Below, one piece after another: positions 17,199 to 27,307 of a stretch of DNA of 64,000 nucleotides; position 1 is the stretch's first letter, and each line of letters begins with the position of its first letter. A program made the position numbers and the translations under genes. The stretch covers positions 368,743 to 432,742 of the forward strand of contig NZ_QXIO01000004.1 in the NCBI RefSeq assembly GCF_003545765.1, in the 5' to 3' direction. Under the pieces are notes generated by a model. The model saw nothing but the letters and a program-made list of their open reading frames with translations, was not told the DNA's origin and made no database searches. Source of the stretch: Colwellia sp. RSH04 (GTDB lineage Bacteria; Pseudomonadota; Gammaproteobacteria; Enterobacterales; Alteromonadaceae).

Positions 17199-17942
17199 CT
17201 AGAATCGAGTTTGTAAATTACGTAAGGTAAAAATATTATCTTTTAATTGACTATCAAACTCAGCTTCAACATATTCAATAATCGTTTTATGACCTGATTT
17301 ATTATGAGGTATCATAGTCATAATAGCTGGCATTTTTTTACCTGAAAAATCTCGAATGTCAGAAAAGCTCATTGAACGAATTTTATCTCCTTGTTCGTCA
17401 AAATAATTTTGCTCTAACGGTAATAAATCAGCCTTATTCACTATAATGATTATTTTTCCCCAAACGGTAACAGTGCTTTGTTTGGGCAGTAAGGTAAGTT
17501 GATAAGTATTTTCTGATTCACTTTTAGTCACATGGTATTCTTCAACTAACGATACTTCTCTTACTAGATCATCATTAGTAAAATCTGATCCCATCCAAGA
17601 TCCCATCATCATCGACGGTGGTACTTTAATAACCTTATTGATTTTAGGAAAGAAATTCCACATTTCTTTACCTTTCTTCAAAGTAGCAACACCACGATCT
17701 TTTCTCGGTGATAACACACGAATAAAGGTATCATCCATACCTTGTGTCCAACTCTGCATTTCTAGTGTTCGTTGCCAGTTGGGTGTTGTTATTGTCATTT
17801 TCATGGTGGCAATAGACGTTTTTGAACGAAAGAGCTCATCCATTTTTTTTAATAGTGCTACACCATCATCATCGGCTTTCACCAATAAACTAAAGCACAT
17901 CAGCACAGTAAAAAGAATGGGAGAACGCGGTAATAACGACAT
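17199..17942 (-). CDS. LolA-like outer-membrane lipoprotein-sorting protein
   Basis: A 247-residue periplasmic protein with a signal peptide (cleavage near VKA-DD, about residue 23). It carries the PF17131-type pattern, including WNFFPKINKVIKVPPSMM and the characteristic SWMGSDFTNDDLV at about 119-131. The LolA-like fold binds acyl chains of lipoproteins or other lipids and shuttles them across the periplasm. First gene of the operon LolA-like / permease / permease / ATPase / barrel. It is not canonical LolA, which is shorter and usually lies elsewhere. Cargo unknown. Confidence 0.85.
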   Translation of the reverse strand: MSLLPRSPILFTVLMCFSLLVKADDDGVALLKKMDELFRSKTSIATMKMTITTPNWQRTLEMQSWTQGMDDTFIRVLSPRKDRGVATLKKGKEMWNFFPKINKVIKVPPSMMMGSWMGSDFTNDDLVREVSLVEEYHVTKSESENTYQLTLLPKQSTVTVWGKIIIIVNKADLLPLEQNYFDEQGDKIRSMSFSDIRDFSGKKMPAIMTMIPHNKSGHKTIIEYVEAEFDSQLKDNIFTLRNLQTRF

Positions 17943-18043
17943 GGTTAAATCCTTATATAATTACCTGTATTCAGTACATTATTTCACTATAACAAGTTAA
18001 TATATAAATGCTAATGCTTTAACTAGCATAAATATATTATCCA

Positions 18044-18069
18044 TAAAAAAACCAGCGCTAGGCTGGTTT
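18044..18069 (-). terminator. Rho-independent terminator of parAB
   Basis: Stem AAACCAGC/GCTGGTTT with a 5-base loop. Reading the - strand it ends in a long U-run (forward A-run at 18044-18051). It lies about 30 bases past the parB stop. Confidence 0.85.
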
Positions 18070-18095
18070 CTTATTACGACGATTATAAATAAAAT

Positions 18096-18992
18096 TTAGT
18101 TTATCTTCGTCAAAATTTCTTCAAGTTTCTCTAAGTTAGCATAAGAAATAACCAGTTTACCTTTACCCTTTTTATTATGAGATATGGCCACTTTTGCACC
18201 TAATCTATCCGCTAAATCTTGCTCTAAATCTAAAGTTTTAATATCTTTTTCAATCGCTTCTTTTTCAGCAACAGGGTTTTGTATTTTCTTAATTAAACTT
18301 TCTGTTTCTCTAACAGTAAGCTCTTTAGTCGCCACTGTTTGTGCTGCTGTTGTTTGCACTTCGCCTTCTAACGCTAATAAAGCACGGGCATGACCCATTT
18401 CAATATCACCATTTTCTAAAAACGTTTTAACTTCTTCATTTAAATTATTTAAACGAAGCAAATTTGTCACCGTCGTTCTAGATTTACCTACGGCAATAGC
18501 CACTTCTTGATGGGTTAAATCAAATTCGTTAAGCAAACGCTCTAGGGCTATTGCTTCTTCCATAGCATTAAGATCTTCACGCTGAATATTTTCTATTAAA
18601 GCAATGGCAACAGCTGATTCGTCAGGGATATCTTTTACCAAACATGGAACAGCTTCTAACTGTGCTAATTTGGCAGCACGCCAACGACGTTCACCTGCAA
18701 TGATTTCATAGCTATTTTCACCAGTAGAACGCACAACAATGGGTTGAATAATACCTTGAGATTGAATAGATAAGGACAACTCTTCAAGCGCGGTATCAGA
18801 CATATCTCTTCTTGGCTGATATTTACCTGGAGAAAGCAACTTTACTGATAACTCTTGTAGTTCACTGTCAGCAGCATTTTTAGAGGCTGAAGCATCCTCA
18901 GCAGAACTTTCATTTACAGGGCTTGCGGGCGCAAGTAAGGCATCTAACCCTCTTCCTAAACGACTCGCACCTTTACGTTTTGCTGGACTCAT
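18096..18992 (-). CDS. parB: Chromosome-partitioning protein ParB
   Basis: Chromosomal ParB, 298 residues: a CTP-dependent clamp loaded at parS that spreads and recruits SMC and ParA. The N-terminus SRLGRGLDALL is the ParA-contacting segment, and GERRWRA (100-106) is the CTP-binding box. A helix-turn-helix follows (around 150-185, with SRTTVTNLLRL), and a C-terminal dimerisation domain ends the protein. It lies 44 bases downstream of parA. Two parS sites are visible at 31273 and 31933 inside recF, about 12 kb away. Confidence 0.95.
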   Translation of the reverse strand: MSPAKRKGASRLGRGLDALLAPASPVNESSAEDASASKNAADSELQELSVKLLSPGKYQPRRDMSDTALEELSLSIQSQGIIQPIVVRSTGENSYEIIAGERRWRAAKLAQLEAVPCLVKDIPDESAVAIALIENIQREDLNAMEEAIALERLLNEFDLTHQEVAIAVGKSRTTVTNLLRLNNLNEEVKTFLENGDIEMGHARALLALEGEVQTTAAQTVATKELTVRETESLIKKIQNPVAEKEAIEKDIKTLDLEQDLADRLGAKVAISHNKKGKGKLVISYANLEKLEEILTKIN

Positions 18993-19036
18993 AAGCTTTC
19001 TTGCACCTAAATTAATTAATCTTCTTGTTCTTTTGT

Positions 19037-19852
19037 TTATTCAGTAATATTTACATCAGCAGGTTTTTGAGTCACTGCTTTTTTACTGGAGTCATTTCGT
19101 CTGATCACTTCACCAGCAAGGGCTAGATATGCTTTAGCACCCGTTGACGATTTATCATAATACATGGCTGGTGCACCGAAACTTGGTGCTTCTGCTAATC
19201 GAACATTTCTTGGAATAACACTGCGGTAAACTTTATCACCAAAGTGACGTTTTAACTGTTCAGAAACATCGTTTGCCAAACGGTTTCTAGGATCGTACAT
19301 CGTTCTCAGAATCCCTTCAATATGTAGACCTTCATTAACCACAGATGTTAGTTTTGTAATGGTATCCATTAACGCCGTTAGTCCTTCTAATGCGTAATAT
19401 TCACATTGCATAGGTACTAACACAGAATCAGCAGCTGTCATTGCGTTAACTGTTAACATGTTTAATGAAGGAGGGCAGTCAATAATGATGTAGTCGTAGT
19501 AATCTTTTACCGGTGCTAGCGAATTTTTTAAACGCTGCTCGCGAGCAAAAACTTCCATTAATTTAATCTCAGCGGCAGTAACATCGGTATTTGCCGCAAG
19601 TAGATGATATAAACCCGAAGTTTCTTTTACGACAACTTCTTCAACACTTTGCTCTTCAATAAGTAATTCATAACAAGTTGCGTGTACTTGGTATTTATCA
19701 ACACCACTAGCCATTGTGGCATTACCTTGAGGATCTAAATCAATTAATAAAACTTTTCGCTTTGTGGCTGCTAATGATGCAGCTAAATTGACCGCAGTTG
19801 TTGTCTTCCCTACGCCACCTTTTTGGTTTGCCACAGCTATTATTTTTCCCAC
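19037..19852 (-). CDS. parA: Chromosome-partitioning ATPase ParA (Soj)
   Basis: A 271-residue ParA/MinD-type ATPase with the deviant Walker A KGGVGKTT (11-18), a DLDPQGN motif and DCPPSLNM. It binds DNA non-specifically when ATP-bound and moves ParB-parS complexes. Order is rsmG-parA-parB on the same strand, as in many gammaproteobacterial origin regions. No N-terminal helix-turn-helix, so it is of the small chromosomal type rather than plasmid type Ia. Confidence 0.95.
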   Translation of the reverse strand: MGKIIAVANQKGGVGKTTTAVNLAASLAATKRKVLLIDLDPQGNATMASGVDKYQVHATCYELLIEEQSVEEVVVKETSGLYHLLAANTDVTAAEIKLMEVFAREQRLKNSLAPVKDYYDYIIIDCPPSLNMLTVNAMTAADSVLVPMQCEYYALEGLTALMDTITKLTSVVNEGLHIEGILRTMYDPRNRLANDVSEQLKRHFGDKVYRSVIPRNVRLAEAPSFGAPAMYYDKSSTGAKAYLALAGEVIRRNDSSKKAVTQKPADVNITE

Positions 19853-19908
19853 AAGCGCCTCGATTAGTAATTTTTATAATTGTTATTTTATGGTAATTCT
19901 CAGTATTG

Positions 19909-20538
19909 TTAACTTATTTTTTTCAATTCAAGTACATGTCTTTCACCAACTAGCTGCGGCACCTTGATTTGATTGCTTTTAATCAATTCAATATTACTGG
20001 GTAACTGAGCGATTTCATCTTGTGGAAACTGTCCTTTAAGCGCAAAAAATCGTCCATGTTCAATCGTAATGAGATGATGACACCAGCTTACCATATCTGT
20101 TAATGAAGAGAAGGCTCGACTTAATACGCCATCAAAAGGTTGCTCAGGTTGGTAATCTTCAACCCTTGATTTAACGGGTGTGACATTAGTCAGCTTGAGT
20201 TGAAAAACGACTTGCCTTAAAAAGGTGATACGCTTTCCTAAGCTGTCTAATAAAACAAAGCTTCGTTCTGGATATAAAATGGCTAAAGGGATACCAGGTA
20301 GACCGGGACCCGTGCCAACATCAATAAAACTATTACCTTCAATTACTTCGCCTACCATCAAACTATCCATAATATGTTTAACGAGCATTTCATGAGGATC
20401 TCTTACTGACGTTAAGTTGTAAGCTTTATTCCATTTATCTAACAACTCAACATATTGCACCAATAATTGAATTTGATGCTCAGTAACTTGTAAGTTAGTT
20501 TTAGATATTAAATCAGTAAGTTCTTGTATTAGTGTCAT
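19909..20538 (-). CDS. rsmG: 16S rRNA (guanine527-N7)-methyltransferase
   Basis: SAM-dependent methyltransferase of the GidB family, 209 residues, modifying G527 in 16S rRNA. The SAM loop [15 protein letters not shown] and the RVEDYQP block are visible. It lies between mnmG and parA as in many proteobacteria, with about 50 bases to mnmG upstream. Loss in other bacteria gives low-level streptomycin resistance. Confidence 0.95.
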   Translation of the reverse strand: MTLIQELTDLISKTNLQVTEHQIQLLVQYVELLDKWNKAYNLTSVRDPHEMLVKHIMDSLMVGEVIEGNSFIDVGTGPGLPGIPLAILYPERSFVLLDSLGKRITFLRQVVFQLKLTNVTPVKSRVEDYQPEQPFDGVLSRAFSSLTDMVSWCHHLITIEHGRFFALKGQFPQDEIAQLPSNIELIKSNQIKVPQLVGERHVLELKKIS

Positions 20539-20590
20539 TTTTATTAGGCATTTTTTAACTGTTTATTAAAAAATGCCCCTAGATTATTGC

Positions 20591-22480
20591 CTATGCTTGT
20601 TTACGCAAAAGACCATGTTTTTTAAGATAAACTAATAATAACGAAATTGCTGCTGGAGTAATACCAGAAATTCTCGAAGCTTTACCAATTGTTTCTGGTT
20701 TTGCATCAAGCAATTTTGCTACAACTTCGTTAGATAAACCTGATATTTGCTGATAATCAAAGTCTGTAGGAATCAAAGTATCTTCGTTACGTTTTTTCTT
20801 AGCGATGTCTTCTAATTGTCTGTCGATGTAACCAGCATACTTAATTTGAATTTCAATTTGTTCTGCAGCTTGTTTGTCTGCCATTGCCGGGCCTAAGCCT
20901 TCAATAGCTATCAAATCATCATATCTAACTTCAGGGCGTCTGATTAAATCTTCTAAACTTGCTTCTTTACTCATTGGTGTTTTAAGTAATTTATTAACTT
21001 GGGCAACAGCAGTGTGATCTTTTTGCACCCATGTAGATCGTAAACGCTGACGTTCTTGTTCTACGTTTTCCATTTTTTCATTAAATCTCTGCCAACGAGC
21101 ATTATCAACTAAACCAATTTCACGGCCTTTTTCTGTTAATCGAATATCTGCATTATCTTCACGAAGTAATAAACGGTATTCAGCACGTGATGTAAACATG
21201 CGGTAAGGTTCTTTGGTACCCAACGTGGCTAAATCGTCAATGAGTACACCCATATAGGCTTGATCGCGCCCTAAAATAAATTCATCACGCCCTTTTACTC
21301 TATTTGCAGCATTGGCAGCTGCAATAAGTCCTTGAGCACCTGCTTCTTCATAGCCTGTTGTTCCGTTAATTTGTCCCGCAAAATAAAGATTACTAACAAA
21401 TTTACTTTCTAAGGTTTGTTTTAAATCTCTTGGATCAAAGTAATCATATTCAATCGCATAACCAGGTCGAGTGATAAACGCATTCTCAAACCCTTTAATT
21501 GAACGGACTAAATTCATTTGTACATCAAATGGTAGACTTGTTGAAATCCCGTTAGGGTAAACTTCATGTGTTGTTAATCCCTCAGGTTCAACAAATATTT
21601 GATGAGAATCTTTGTCTGCAAATCGTGTGATTTTATCTTCAATAGACGGACAATATCTTGGACCAACACCTTCAATTACCCCAGTATACATGGGGGACCT
21701 ATCAAGTCCTTCACGAATAAACTGATGTGTTTTTTCGTTAGTATGCGTGATGTAACACGATATTTGTTCAGGATGATCAGCAGTAGATCCCATAAATGAA
21801 AAGACTGGTCTAGGTGAATCACCTGGTTGTTCTTCCATGACAGAAAAATCTAATGATCTTGCATCTAATCGTGGGGGTGTGCCTGTTTTTAAACGATCCA
21901 TCCTAAAAGGCATGTCTTTTAGTTTAGCCGCCAAATTCATACTGGCAGGATCGCCAGCACGACCACCTTGATAATTATTCAAACCGATATGTATTTGGCC
22001 TGCGAGGAAGGTACCAACCGTTAAGACAACGGTAGTTCCTTTAAATTTCAGACCCATCTGAGTAGAGACACCGACAACGCGATCATTTTCAAGGATCAAG
22101 TCATCACAAGGTTGTTGAAAAATAGTTAAGTTTTCTTGGTTTTCTAGGTAGTTACGTACGTATGATCGGTATAAAGCACGATCAGCTTGAGCTCTTGTGG
22201 CTCGAACAGCAGGGCCTTTACTTGCATTCAACGTTCTAAATTGTATGGCACTATGATCTATCGCTGTGGCCATTAAACCACCTAAGGCATCAATTTCTTT
22301 AACTAAATGCCCTTTACCGATCCCACCGATTGCTGGGTTGCAAGACATTTGGCCTAATGTATCAATGTTATGGGTTAACAATAATGTTTTACATCCCATA
22401 CGGGCTGCGGCCAGTGATGCTTCTGTTCCAGCATGACCACCACCAACAACAATTACGTCATAAGACTCTTGATACCACAT
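20591..22480 (-). CDS. mnmG: tRNA uridine-5-carboxymethylaminomethyl modification enzyme, FAD subunit
   Basis: MnmG (GidA), 629 residues, works with MnmE to place cmnm5 on U34 of tRNAs. The FAD-binding GGGHAGTE (13-20), the [23 protein letters not shown] block and [14 protein letters not shown] are all present. Length equals E. coli. It borders oriC and is transcribed away from it; transcription here can influence initiation in E. coli. Confidence 0.97.
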   Translation of the reverse strand: MWYQESYDVIVVGGGHAGTEASLAAARMGCKTLLLTHNIDTLGQMSCNPAIGGIGKGHLVKEIDALGGLMATAIDHSAIQFRTLNASKGPAVRATRAQADRALYRSYVRNYLENQENLTIFQQPCDDLILENDRVVGVSTQMGLKFKGTTVVLTVGTFLAGQIHIGLNNYQGGRAGDPASMNLAAKLKDMPFRMDRLKTGTPPRLDARSLDFSVMEEQPGDSPRPVFSFMGSTADHPEQISCYITHTNEKTHQFIREGLDRSPMYTGVIEGVGPRYCPSIEDKITRFADKDSHQIFVEPEGLTTHEVYPNGISTSLPFDVQMNLVRSIKGFENAFITRPGYAIEYDYFDPRDLKQTLESKFVSNLYFAGQINGTTGYEEAGAQGLIAAANAANRVKGRDEFILGRDQAYMGVLIDDLATLGTKEPYRMFTSRAEYRLLLREDNADIRLTEKGREIGLVDNARWQRFNEKMENVEQERQRLRSTWVQKDHTAVAQVNKLLKTPMSKEASLEDLIRRPEVRYDDLIAIEGLGPAMADKQAAEQIEIQIKYAGYIDRQLEDIAKKKRNEDTLIPTDFDYQQISGLSNEVVAKLLDAKPETIGKASRISGITPAAISLLLVYLKKHGLLRKQA

Positions 22481-22637
22481 AAATTAATAACCTTGAATAA
22501 CTAATCAATACTCTAATTTTTGAGCATTTAAAAATAAGGGGGACATATTTTATCTCTTTTTTTAGCAAAACGATACGATCAAATGACTAAAAAAGATCTA
22601 GGGCGATCCTTAATATATAAAAAGAGATCTATATAAA

Positions 22638-22650
22638 GATCTTATTATTA
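22638..22650 (+). promoter_or_regulatory. 13-mer of the DNA-unwinding element
   Basis: GATCTTATTATTA resembles the E. coli oriC 13-mer consensus GATCTNTTNTTTT. It lies on the AT-rich mnmG side, as the unwinding element does in E. coli. Confidence 0.6.
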
Positions 22651-22674
22651 TTACTTATTAAGATCGCCTTTTTC

Positions 22675-22683
22675 TGTGTATAA
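22675..22683 (-). promoter_or_regulatory. DnaA box TTATACACA
   Basis: Matches the consensus TTATNCACA on the - strand, within oriC. Confidence 0.8.
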
Positions 22684-22780
22684 GTGGTTTTTTACCATAT
22701 AAATTAGAGAGTAACAGTAATGATAACTTTGTGATCAATACATGATCTATTCACGTATAAGCTTTGATCAAAAGGGCACT

Positions 22781-22789
22781 TTATACACA
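22781..22789 (+). promoter_or_regulatory. DnaA box TTATACACA
   Basis: Matches the consensus TTATNCACA on the + strand, within oriC; opposite in orientation to the box at 22675. Confidence 0.8.
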
Positions 22790-22853
22790 GGCATAAATAA
22801 AATCAATTTCATCAACTGAATAATAATAGAAAAATAACCGGTTATTCACGATC

Positions 22854-22862
22854 TTATCCACA
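22854..22862 (+). promoter_or_regulatory. DnaA box TTATCCACA (perfect)
   Basis: Exact high-affinity DnaA box within oriC, 50 bases from the mioC stop. A weaker TTATTCACG box lies 4 bases upstream. Confidence 0.9.
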
Positions 22863-22911
22863 TAGATTTGTTTTTAACTAAGTAGCTGTTGATAACTTAT
22901 GGGTAATAGAT

Positions 22912-23379
22912 CTATATGCGATCCATATTTGTTTCAATCCACTGCTGTGCTAGATCTTCTGGATCTATCTCTTGAGACATATCTAACGTTAAAATACTGT
23001 TTATTTCTTTGCAACCTTTTGATATTAAAAGCTTAGTTATATCTTTACCTGCTTTACAAAAAGTATCGTAACTTGAATCACCTACAGCAATAGTTAAAAA
23101 GTTAACTGTTGATAGATCTTGATCGGTATTGAGTAGATCATCAGCAAATGCTTTCAAGTTGTCAGGATACTCTCCTGCACCATGAGTCGAGGTACATACT
23201 AACCAAATGACTTTTTCAGAGGGATCATCTTGAAATGACTGATCGATAATTGTGGAAAATTTAGGCATTAAATGTAGATCTATTGTGTGATTATGATTTT
23301 GAAATACTTCTTCGCATGCTTCAGCTACATACTCAGTACCACCAAGCATACTGCCAACGATTATTTGGATAGAACTCAT
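22912..23379 (-). CDS. mioC: Flavodoxin-like protein MioC
   Basis: A 155-residue FMN-binding flavodoxin. GSMLGGTEYVA near the N-terminus is the FMN phosphate loop; CTSTHGAGEYPDN and VGDSSYDTFCKAG are the FMN-flanking loops. Transcribed toward oriC, as in E. coli, where mioC transcription enters the origin. About nine GATC sites lie within the gene, an extension of the origin cluster. Position and motifs make the call firm. Confidence 0.93.
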   Translation of the reverse strand: MSSIQIIVGSMLGGTEYVAEACEEVFQNHNHTIDLHLMPKFSTIIDQSFQDDPSEKVIWLVCTSTHGAGEYPDNLKAFADDLLNTDQDLSTVNFLTIAVGDSSYDTFCKAGKDITKLLISKGCKEINSILTLDMSQEIDPEDLAQQWIETNMDRI

Positions 23380-23793
23380 AGTTAACTCGTTTAGTAATTA
23401 AATTTAGCGCTATTGTATTACTTATATAGCTAGACTCAACCTGTTATTGCTATCTAAGCTCTTGAATTTGAATTGACTTTGTTAACCTCAATTAGGGGTA
23501 AGAAATAGGTTAATCGATTGAAATTGTTATACTTGTGGTTGTAGCAACTCACTCGTTTGATAGTTAAGCTATTGTTTATGAGTTTAATACAGCAGTAAGG
23601 GAAAAGAGCTGCTAGTGAGCTATTTATTATCCTGAGAAGCGGTTATTAAGGGCGTGTTTATCTTTGTTTAATCATTTAGCTGAGAGGTTAATCCCCCTTT
23701 AATCAAGGTAACAGTTGTGTAGTTTAGCTAGCTAATCAGCAGCTTATAACGAAAAATTGAGGTTTTTTAGCCTCAGCTCTAGAAAAAAGGAAT
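23380..23793. other. Intergenic region mioC-mnmE, no gene seen
   Basis: About 410 bases without a convincing gene. It contains the second copy of the 38-bp repeat (23649) and must hold the mioC promoter. A GAGG/CCTC hairpin with a T-rich loop lies near 23758. Nothing else is recognisable. Confidence 0.6.
23649..23686 (+). repeat. 38-bp dispersed repeat, copy 2
   Basis: Differs from copy 1 at 12473-12510 by a single C/T. Same orientation, intergenic. Confidence 0.75.
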
Positions 23794-23819
23794 AAAAAAG
23801 GCCGTAGTAATTACGGCCT
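23794..23819 (-). terminator. Rho-independent terminator of mnmE
   Basis: Stem AGGCCGTA/TACGGCCT with a 5-base loop and, on the - strand, a U-run of six. It starts 20 bases past the mnmE stop. Confidence 0.88.
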
Positions 23820-23838
23820 AATGAAGTTTAACGAGAGG

Positions 23839-25242
23839 TTATTTTCCAATACAAAAAGATGTAAAGATCTTTCCGAGTAGATCATCACTAGTAAACTCAC
23901 CAGTAATTTGATCTAATTCTTGTTGGCAAATACGTAGTTCTTCAGCCAATATTTCACCAGCAACGTAAGATTCTAGTTGGTCTAAACCCGTTAGCAAGTG
24001 ATTGTGAGCACGTTCTAATGCAACTAAATGGCGCCTTCTCGCCATAAAGCCTCCTTCAGTACTACCTTGATAGCCCATAATAGCTTTTAGGTGCTCTTTT
24101 AGACTGTTAACGCCTTCACCTGTTTTAGCCGATAAAGTTAAAACACTATGAACTTTTTGCTGGTTATCAATAAACTCAGACAAACCCGTTTCAATCTCAA
24201 TTTTATCAGCCTTATTTCTTACTAGTGTTAGGCCAATATGTGCAGGAAGTTTTTCAAAAAATTCAGGGTACAGCTTTTTGATATCTTGCTCGTCTTCTAG
24301 TATTGAGTGTTGCTCACTTGCATCTACCATAAGCAGTACTCTGTCTGCTTGTTCAATTTCTTCCCATGCCCGCTCAATACCTATTTGTTCGACAGTATCT
24401 GTACTTTCTCTAAGGCCTGCAGTATCAATAATATGTAATGGCATACCGTCTATATGAATTTGTTCTGCTAAGACGTCACGGGTTGTACCTGCGATATCAG
24501 TCACTATTGCACTTTTCTTGCCGCTAAGAGCATTAAGTAAACTCGATTTACCCGCGTTGGGTCTGCCCGCAATAACTACCCGCATACCTTCTCTAATAAG
24601 GCTGCCTTGTTGTGCTTGCTTTCTAACGGCTGCGACCCTTTCAATGATGGCTTTTAAATCCGTAATGACTTTTTTATCCGCAAGAAAATCAATTTCTTCT
24701 TCAGGAAAATCAATGGCGGCTTCTACATACATTCTTAAATGAATAATGCTATCAACCATTTCATGGACAAGTTTAGAAAAGTCACCTTGTAAGGAATGTA
24801 AAGCAGAACGAGCAGCTTGTTCTGAACTAGAATTAATAAGATCAGCAATTGCCTCAGCTTGAGTGAGATCTAATTTATCATTAAGAAACGCTTGTTCACT
24901 AAATTCACCCGGTTTTGCCATTTGAATATTAGGTAATGAAAGAATTGCTTTAAGTAGCATATCTAAAATAACAGGGCCACCATGACCTTGAAACTCGATG
25001 ACATCTTCGCCAGTAAAAGAATTTGGCCCTTTAAAATATAAAGCGATACCTTGGTCAAGCGTTTGTTGGTTTTCATCTAGAAAGGGTAGGTATTCAGCTT
25101 TTCTGATTTCAGGCACTTTACCTAAAATTGCTTGAGCAACATGTTTTGCTTCGGGCCCTGATACTCTGATTATGCCAACACCACCTCGTCCTGGTGCTGT
25201 TGCCTGAGCTGCAATGGTAGTTTGTTGTGAAAAGGCTGTCAT
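23839..25242 (-). CDS. mnmE: tRNA modification GTPase MnmE
   Basis: MnmE (TrmE), 467 residues, partner of MnmG in cmnm5U34 synthesis. It has an N-terminal tetrahydrofolate-binding domain. The G domain shows [13 protein letters not shown] and RNKAD, and the C-terminal CIGK gives the catalytic cysteine. It lies downstream of yidC but is separated from it by a terminator, so it likely has its own promoter. Confidence 0.97.
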   Translation of the reverse strand: MTAFSQQTTIAAQATAPGRGGVGIIRVSGPEAKHVAQAILGKVPEIRKAEYLPFLDENQQTLDQGIALYFKGPNSFTGEDVIEFQGHGGPVILDMLLKAILSLPNIQMAKPGEFSEQAFLNDKLDLTQAEAIADLINSSSEQAARSALHSLQGDFSKLVHEMVDSIIHLRMYVEAAIDFPEEEIDFLADKKVITDLKAIIERVAAVRKQAQQGSLIREGMRVVIAGRPNAGKSSLLNALSGKKSAIVTDIAGTTRDVLAEQIHIDGMPLHIIDTAGLRESTDTVEQIGIERAWEEIEQADRVLLMVDASEQHSILEDEQDIKKLYPEFFEKLPAHIGLTLVRNKADKIEIETGLSEFIDNQQKVHSVLTLSAKTGEGVNSLKEHLKAIMGYQGSTEGGFMARRRHLVALERAHNHLLTGLDQLESYVAGEILAEELRICQQELDQITGEFTSDDLLGKIFTSFCIGK

Positions 25243-25326
25243 TTTATAGCTTAATAGTAAATTACTTTGTTGTTATTTTACTTTATTTTTCTTTTCTTCA
25301 CAGTTTTTAATGGTGTTAAAACTTTA

Positions 25327-25354
25327 AATAAAAAAGGCGACCCTAAGGTCGCCT
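25327..25354 (-). terminator. Rho-independent terminator of the rpmH-yidC operon
   Basis: Stem AGGCGACC/GGTCGCCT with a CTAA loop, followed on the - strand by a run of U. It lies 20 bases after the yidC stop and separates that operon from mnmE. Confidence 0.9.
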
Positions 25355-25373
25355 CATTTGCACAAAAGTTTGT

Positions 25374-27053
25374 TTAACTTTCTTTAGCGGCTTTTTGTTT
25401 AGCCATACCATCAAAAATTATTTTCATTTGTACAATGGATATTACGTTACTGATAAACCAGTAAAGTACTAGACCTGATGGGAACCATGCCATAAAGATA
25501 GAGAATACAACAGGCATATACTGCATAATTTTTTGCTGCATAGGGTCTTGTATTGTCATTGGCTGCATCTTCTGCATAACATACATACTAATACCCATTA
25601 GTAGCGGTAATACGAAGAATGGGTCTTTAGCCGATAAATCTTGAATCCAAAAAACAAATGGCGCGTGACGTAACTCAACACTTTCTAAGAATACCCAGTA
25701 AAGTGCTAAGAATATTGGCATTTGTAATAATAAGGGCAAGCAACCACCGGCAGGGTTAACTTTTTCTTTACGATACATTTCCATGGTCGCTTGTGACATT
25801 TTTTGTCTGTCATCACCATAGCGCTCTTTCAACTGCTGCATTTTAGGCGCTAAATCGCGCATTTTAGCCATTGAAGTATATTGTGCTTTGGTTAAAGGAT
25901 ACATTGCACCTTTAATAAAGATAGTGATAATTATAATGGCTAAACCCCAGTTCCCAACACCACCAAGGTCAACATCAAACATACCAAAGAAGCTAAATTC
26001 ACCTGACTGAATAATATTTAGTAAACCATATAGTGGTTGGCTAATCATCCACAAGAAACCGTAATCTATGGTTAAATCAAGGTTAGGTGCTATTTTTTCT
26101 AGCACGCCCTGATCTTTAGGTCCTACGTATAATATGGCAGAGGTTAGACCTTGTTGACCCGCATCAATATTAATCGCTGGTGCTTTGAAACCAATAACGG
26201 CTTCGTAGCTATTTGTGTAGCTAGTATAAAGTTGATTCGTATCTTTAGCGTTTGGTACCCAAGCTGAAACAAAGTAGTGTTCAAGCATTGCAACCCAACC
26301 GCCCGCAGTTGGTTGGCTTAAATTTGCTTCGGCAATATCTTCAAAATCATATTTTTCGTAGCGTTCTTCGGTTGTTGAATACGCTGCGCCGCGATAGGTT
26401 GGTAACATTCCTGAAGAGGTTTCTACAACGGTTGATTGTTTCAATTGACCATACATTTGGACAGATACTGTATTATTAGTATTGTTGTTAATAAGATAAT
26501 CAACATTAATAGCGTAACTGTTCGCTTTGAAGGTAAATCGTTTAGTAATATGTAAACCGTTCTCAGCCTGGTATACTAAATCAACAAGTAACTCTTCATT
26601 GCCGTTAAGATCATAGTTGCTTTGCTGTGATGTATAAATAGGACGACCTTTAACAATTCGGTCAATACCATTAGCACCGGTTAAACCACTTTGTGCAATA
26701 TATTTTTGAGCGCCATTTTGAAGTACAGTAAATGGGATATCGCTGTCTTGAACGGTTTCAAATTTCAGCAATTTAACTTCAATAATGTCACCACCTTGGC
26801 TATTTATTTTTGCAGAAATAGTATCGGTTTTAACAGAAATTAATTTGCTAGTTGTCGCTGATGGAATTTTTTCTAGTGCAGCAACTTGTTCAGAAGATTC
26901 AGGAACAAAATCACCATTATTTTCTTGAATACTTTGCTCTTGGGTCGTAGTTACTTGCTCTATTGGTGTTGCTTGCTCTTTTTGCCATTGACTAAATAGC
27001 AAATAGGTAACAACCATAAGCGCAATAAAAAGCAGACTGCGTTGGGATTCCAT
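25374..27053 (-). CDS. yidC: Membrane protein insertase YidC
   Basis: YidC/Oxa1 insertase, 559 residues, gammaproteobacterial long form. It has an N-terminal signal anchor (MESQRSLLFIALMVVTYLL), a large periplasmic P1 domain and then the conserved membrane core. KGAMYPLTKAQYTSMAKMR holds the hydrophilic-groove arginine region, and PAGGCLPLLLQMPIFLALYW follows. It inserts membrane proteins alone or with SecYEG. Fourth gene of rpmH-rnpA-yidD-yidC; 5 bases follow the yidD stop. Confidence 0.97.
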   Translation of the reverse strand: MESQRSLLFIALMVVTYLLFSQWQKEQATPIEQVTTTQEQSIQENNGDFVPESSEQVAALEKIPSATTSKLISVKTDTISAKINSQGGDIIEVKLLKFETVQDSDIPFTVLQNGAQKYIAQSGLTGANGIDRIVKGRPIYTSQQSNYDLNGNEELLVDLVYQAENGLHITKRFTFKANSYAINVDYLINNNTNNTVSVQMYGQLKQSTVVETSSGMLPTYRGAAYSTTEERYEKYDFEDIAEANLSQPTAGGWVAMLEHYFVSAWVPNAKDTNQLYTSYTNSYEAVIGFKAPAINIDAGQQGLTSAILYVGPKDQGVLEKIAPNLDLTIDYGFLWMISQPLYGLLNIIQSGEFSFFGMFDVDLGGVGNWGLAIIIITIFIKGAMYPLTKAQYTSMAKMRDLAPKMQQLKERYGDDRQKMSQATMEMYRKEKVNPAGGCLPLLLQMPIFLALYWVFLESVELRHAPFVFWIQDLSAKDPFFVLPLLMGISMYVMQKMQPMTIQDPMQQKIMQYMPVVFSIFMAWFPSGLVLYWFISNVISIVQMKIIFDGMAKQKAAKES

Positions 27054-27058
27054 AAGGT

Positions 27059-27307
27059 TTATTTCTCTTTTTTATGTGTTGGCACGGGATCATCACCCCC
27101 TGCATTAAGTGGATGACATTTTAATATACGTTTGATTGCTAACCAAGTCCCTTTTATCACCCCAAAGCGATTAACTGCTTCAATTGCGTAGGATGAACAG
27201 GTAGGGTTGAATCGACAATTTGAACCTAGTAATGGACTAATGAAGCGTTGGTAGCCTCTTATCAATGATATTACTATTTTTTGTGGCGTTGATTTATTTT
27301 TCGCCAT
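27059..27307 (-). CDS. yidD: Membrane protein insertion efficiency factor YidD
   Basis: An 82-residue protein with the family pattern [20 protein letters not shown] and [13 protein letters not shown]. It associates with the inner membrane and aids insertion with YidC. Its start overlaps the end of rnpA by 34 bases, a common arrangement in this operon. Confidence 0.95.
   Translation of the reverse strand: MAKNKSTPQKIVISLIRGYQRFISPLLGSNCRFNPTCSSYAIEAVNRFGVIKGTWLAIKRILKCHPLNAGGDDPVPTHKKEK

Larger units (their letters stand above)
22481..22911. other. Chromosomal replication origin oriC
   Basis: AT-rich spacer between mnmG and mioC, the E. coli-type oriC position. DnaA boxes: TTATCCACA (22854, perfect), TTATACACA (22781, +; 22675, -) and a weaker TTATTCACG (22842). 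GATCTTATTATTA at 22638 matches the E. coli 13-mer unwinding element. I count 11 GATC sites in about 430 bases, against fewer than two expected by chance. This fits Dam/SeqA control. The GATC richness continues into mioC. Exact boundaries are not determined. Confidence 0.9.
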
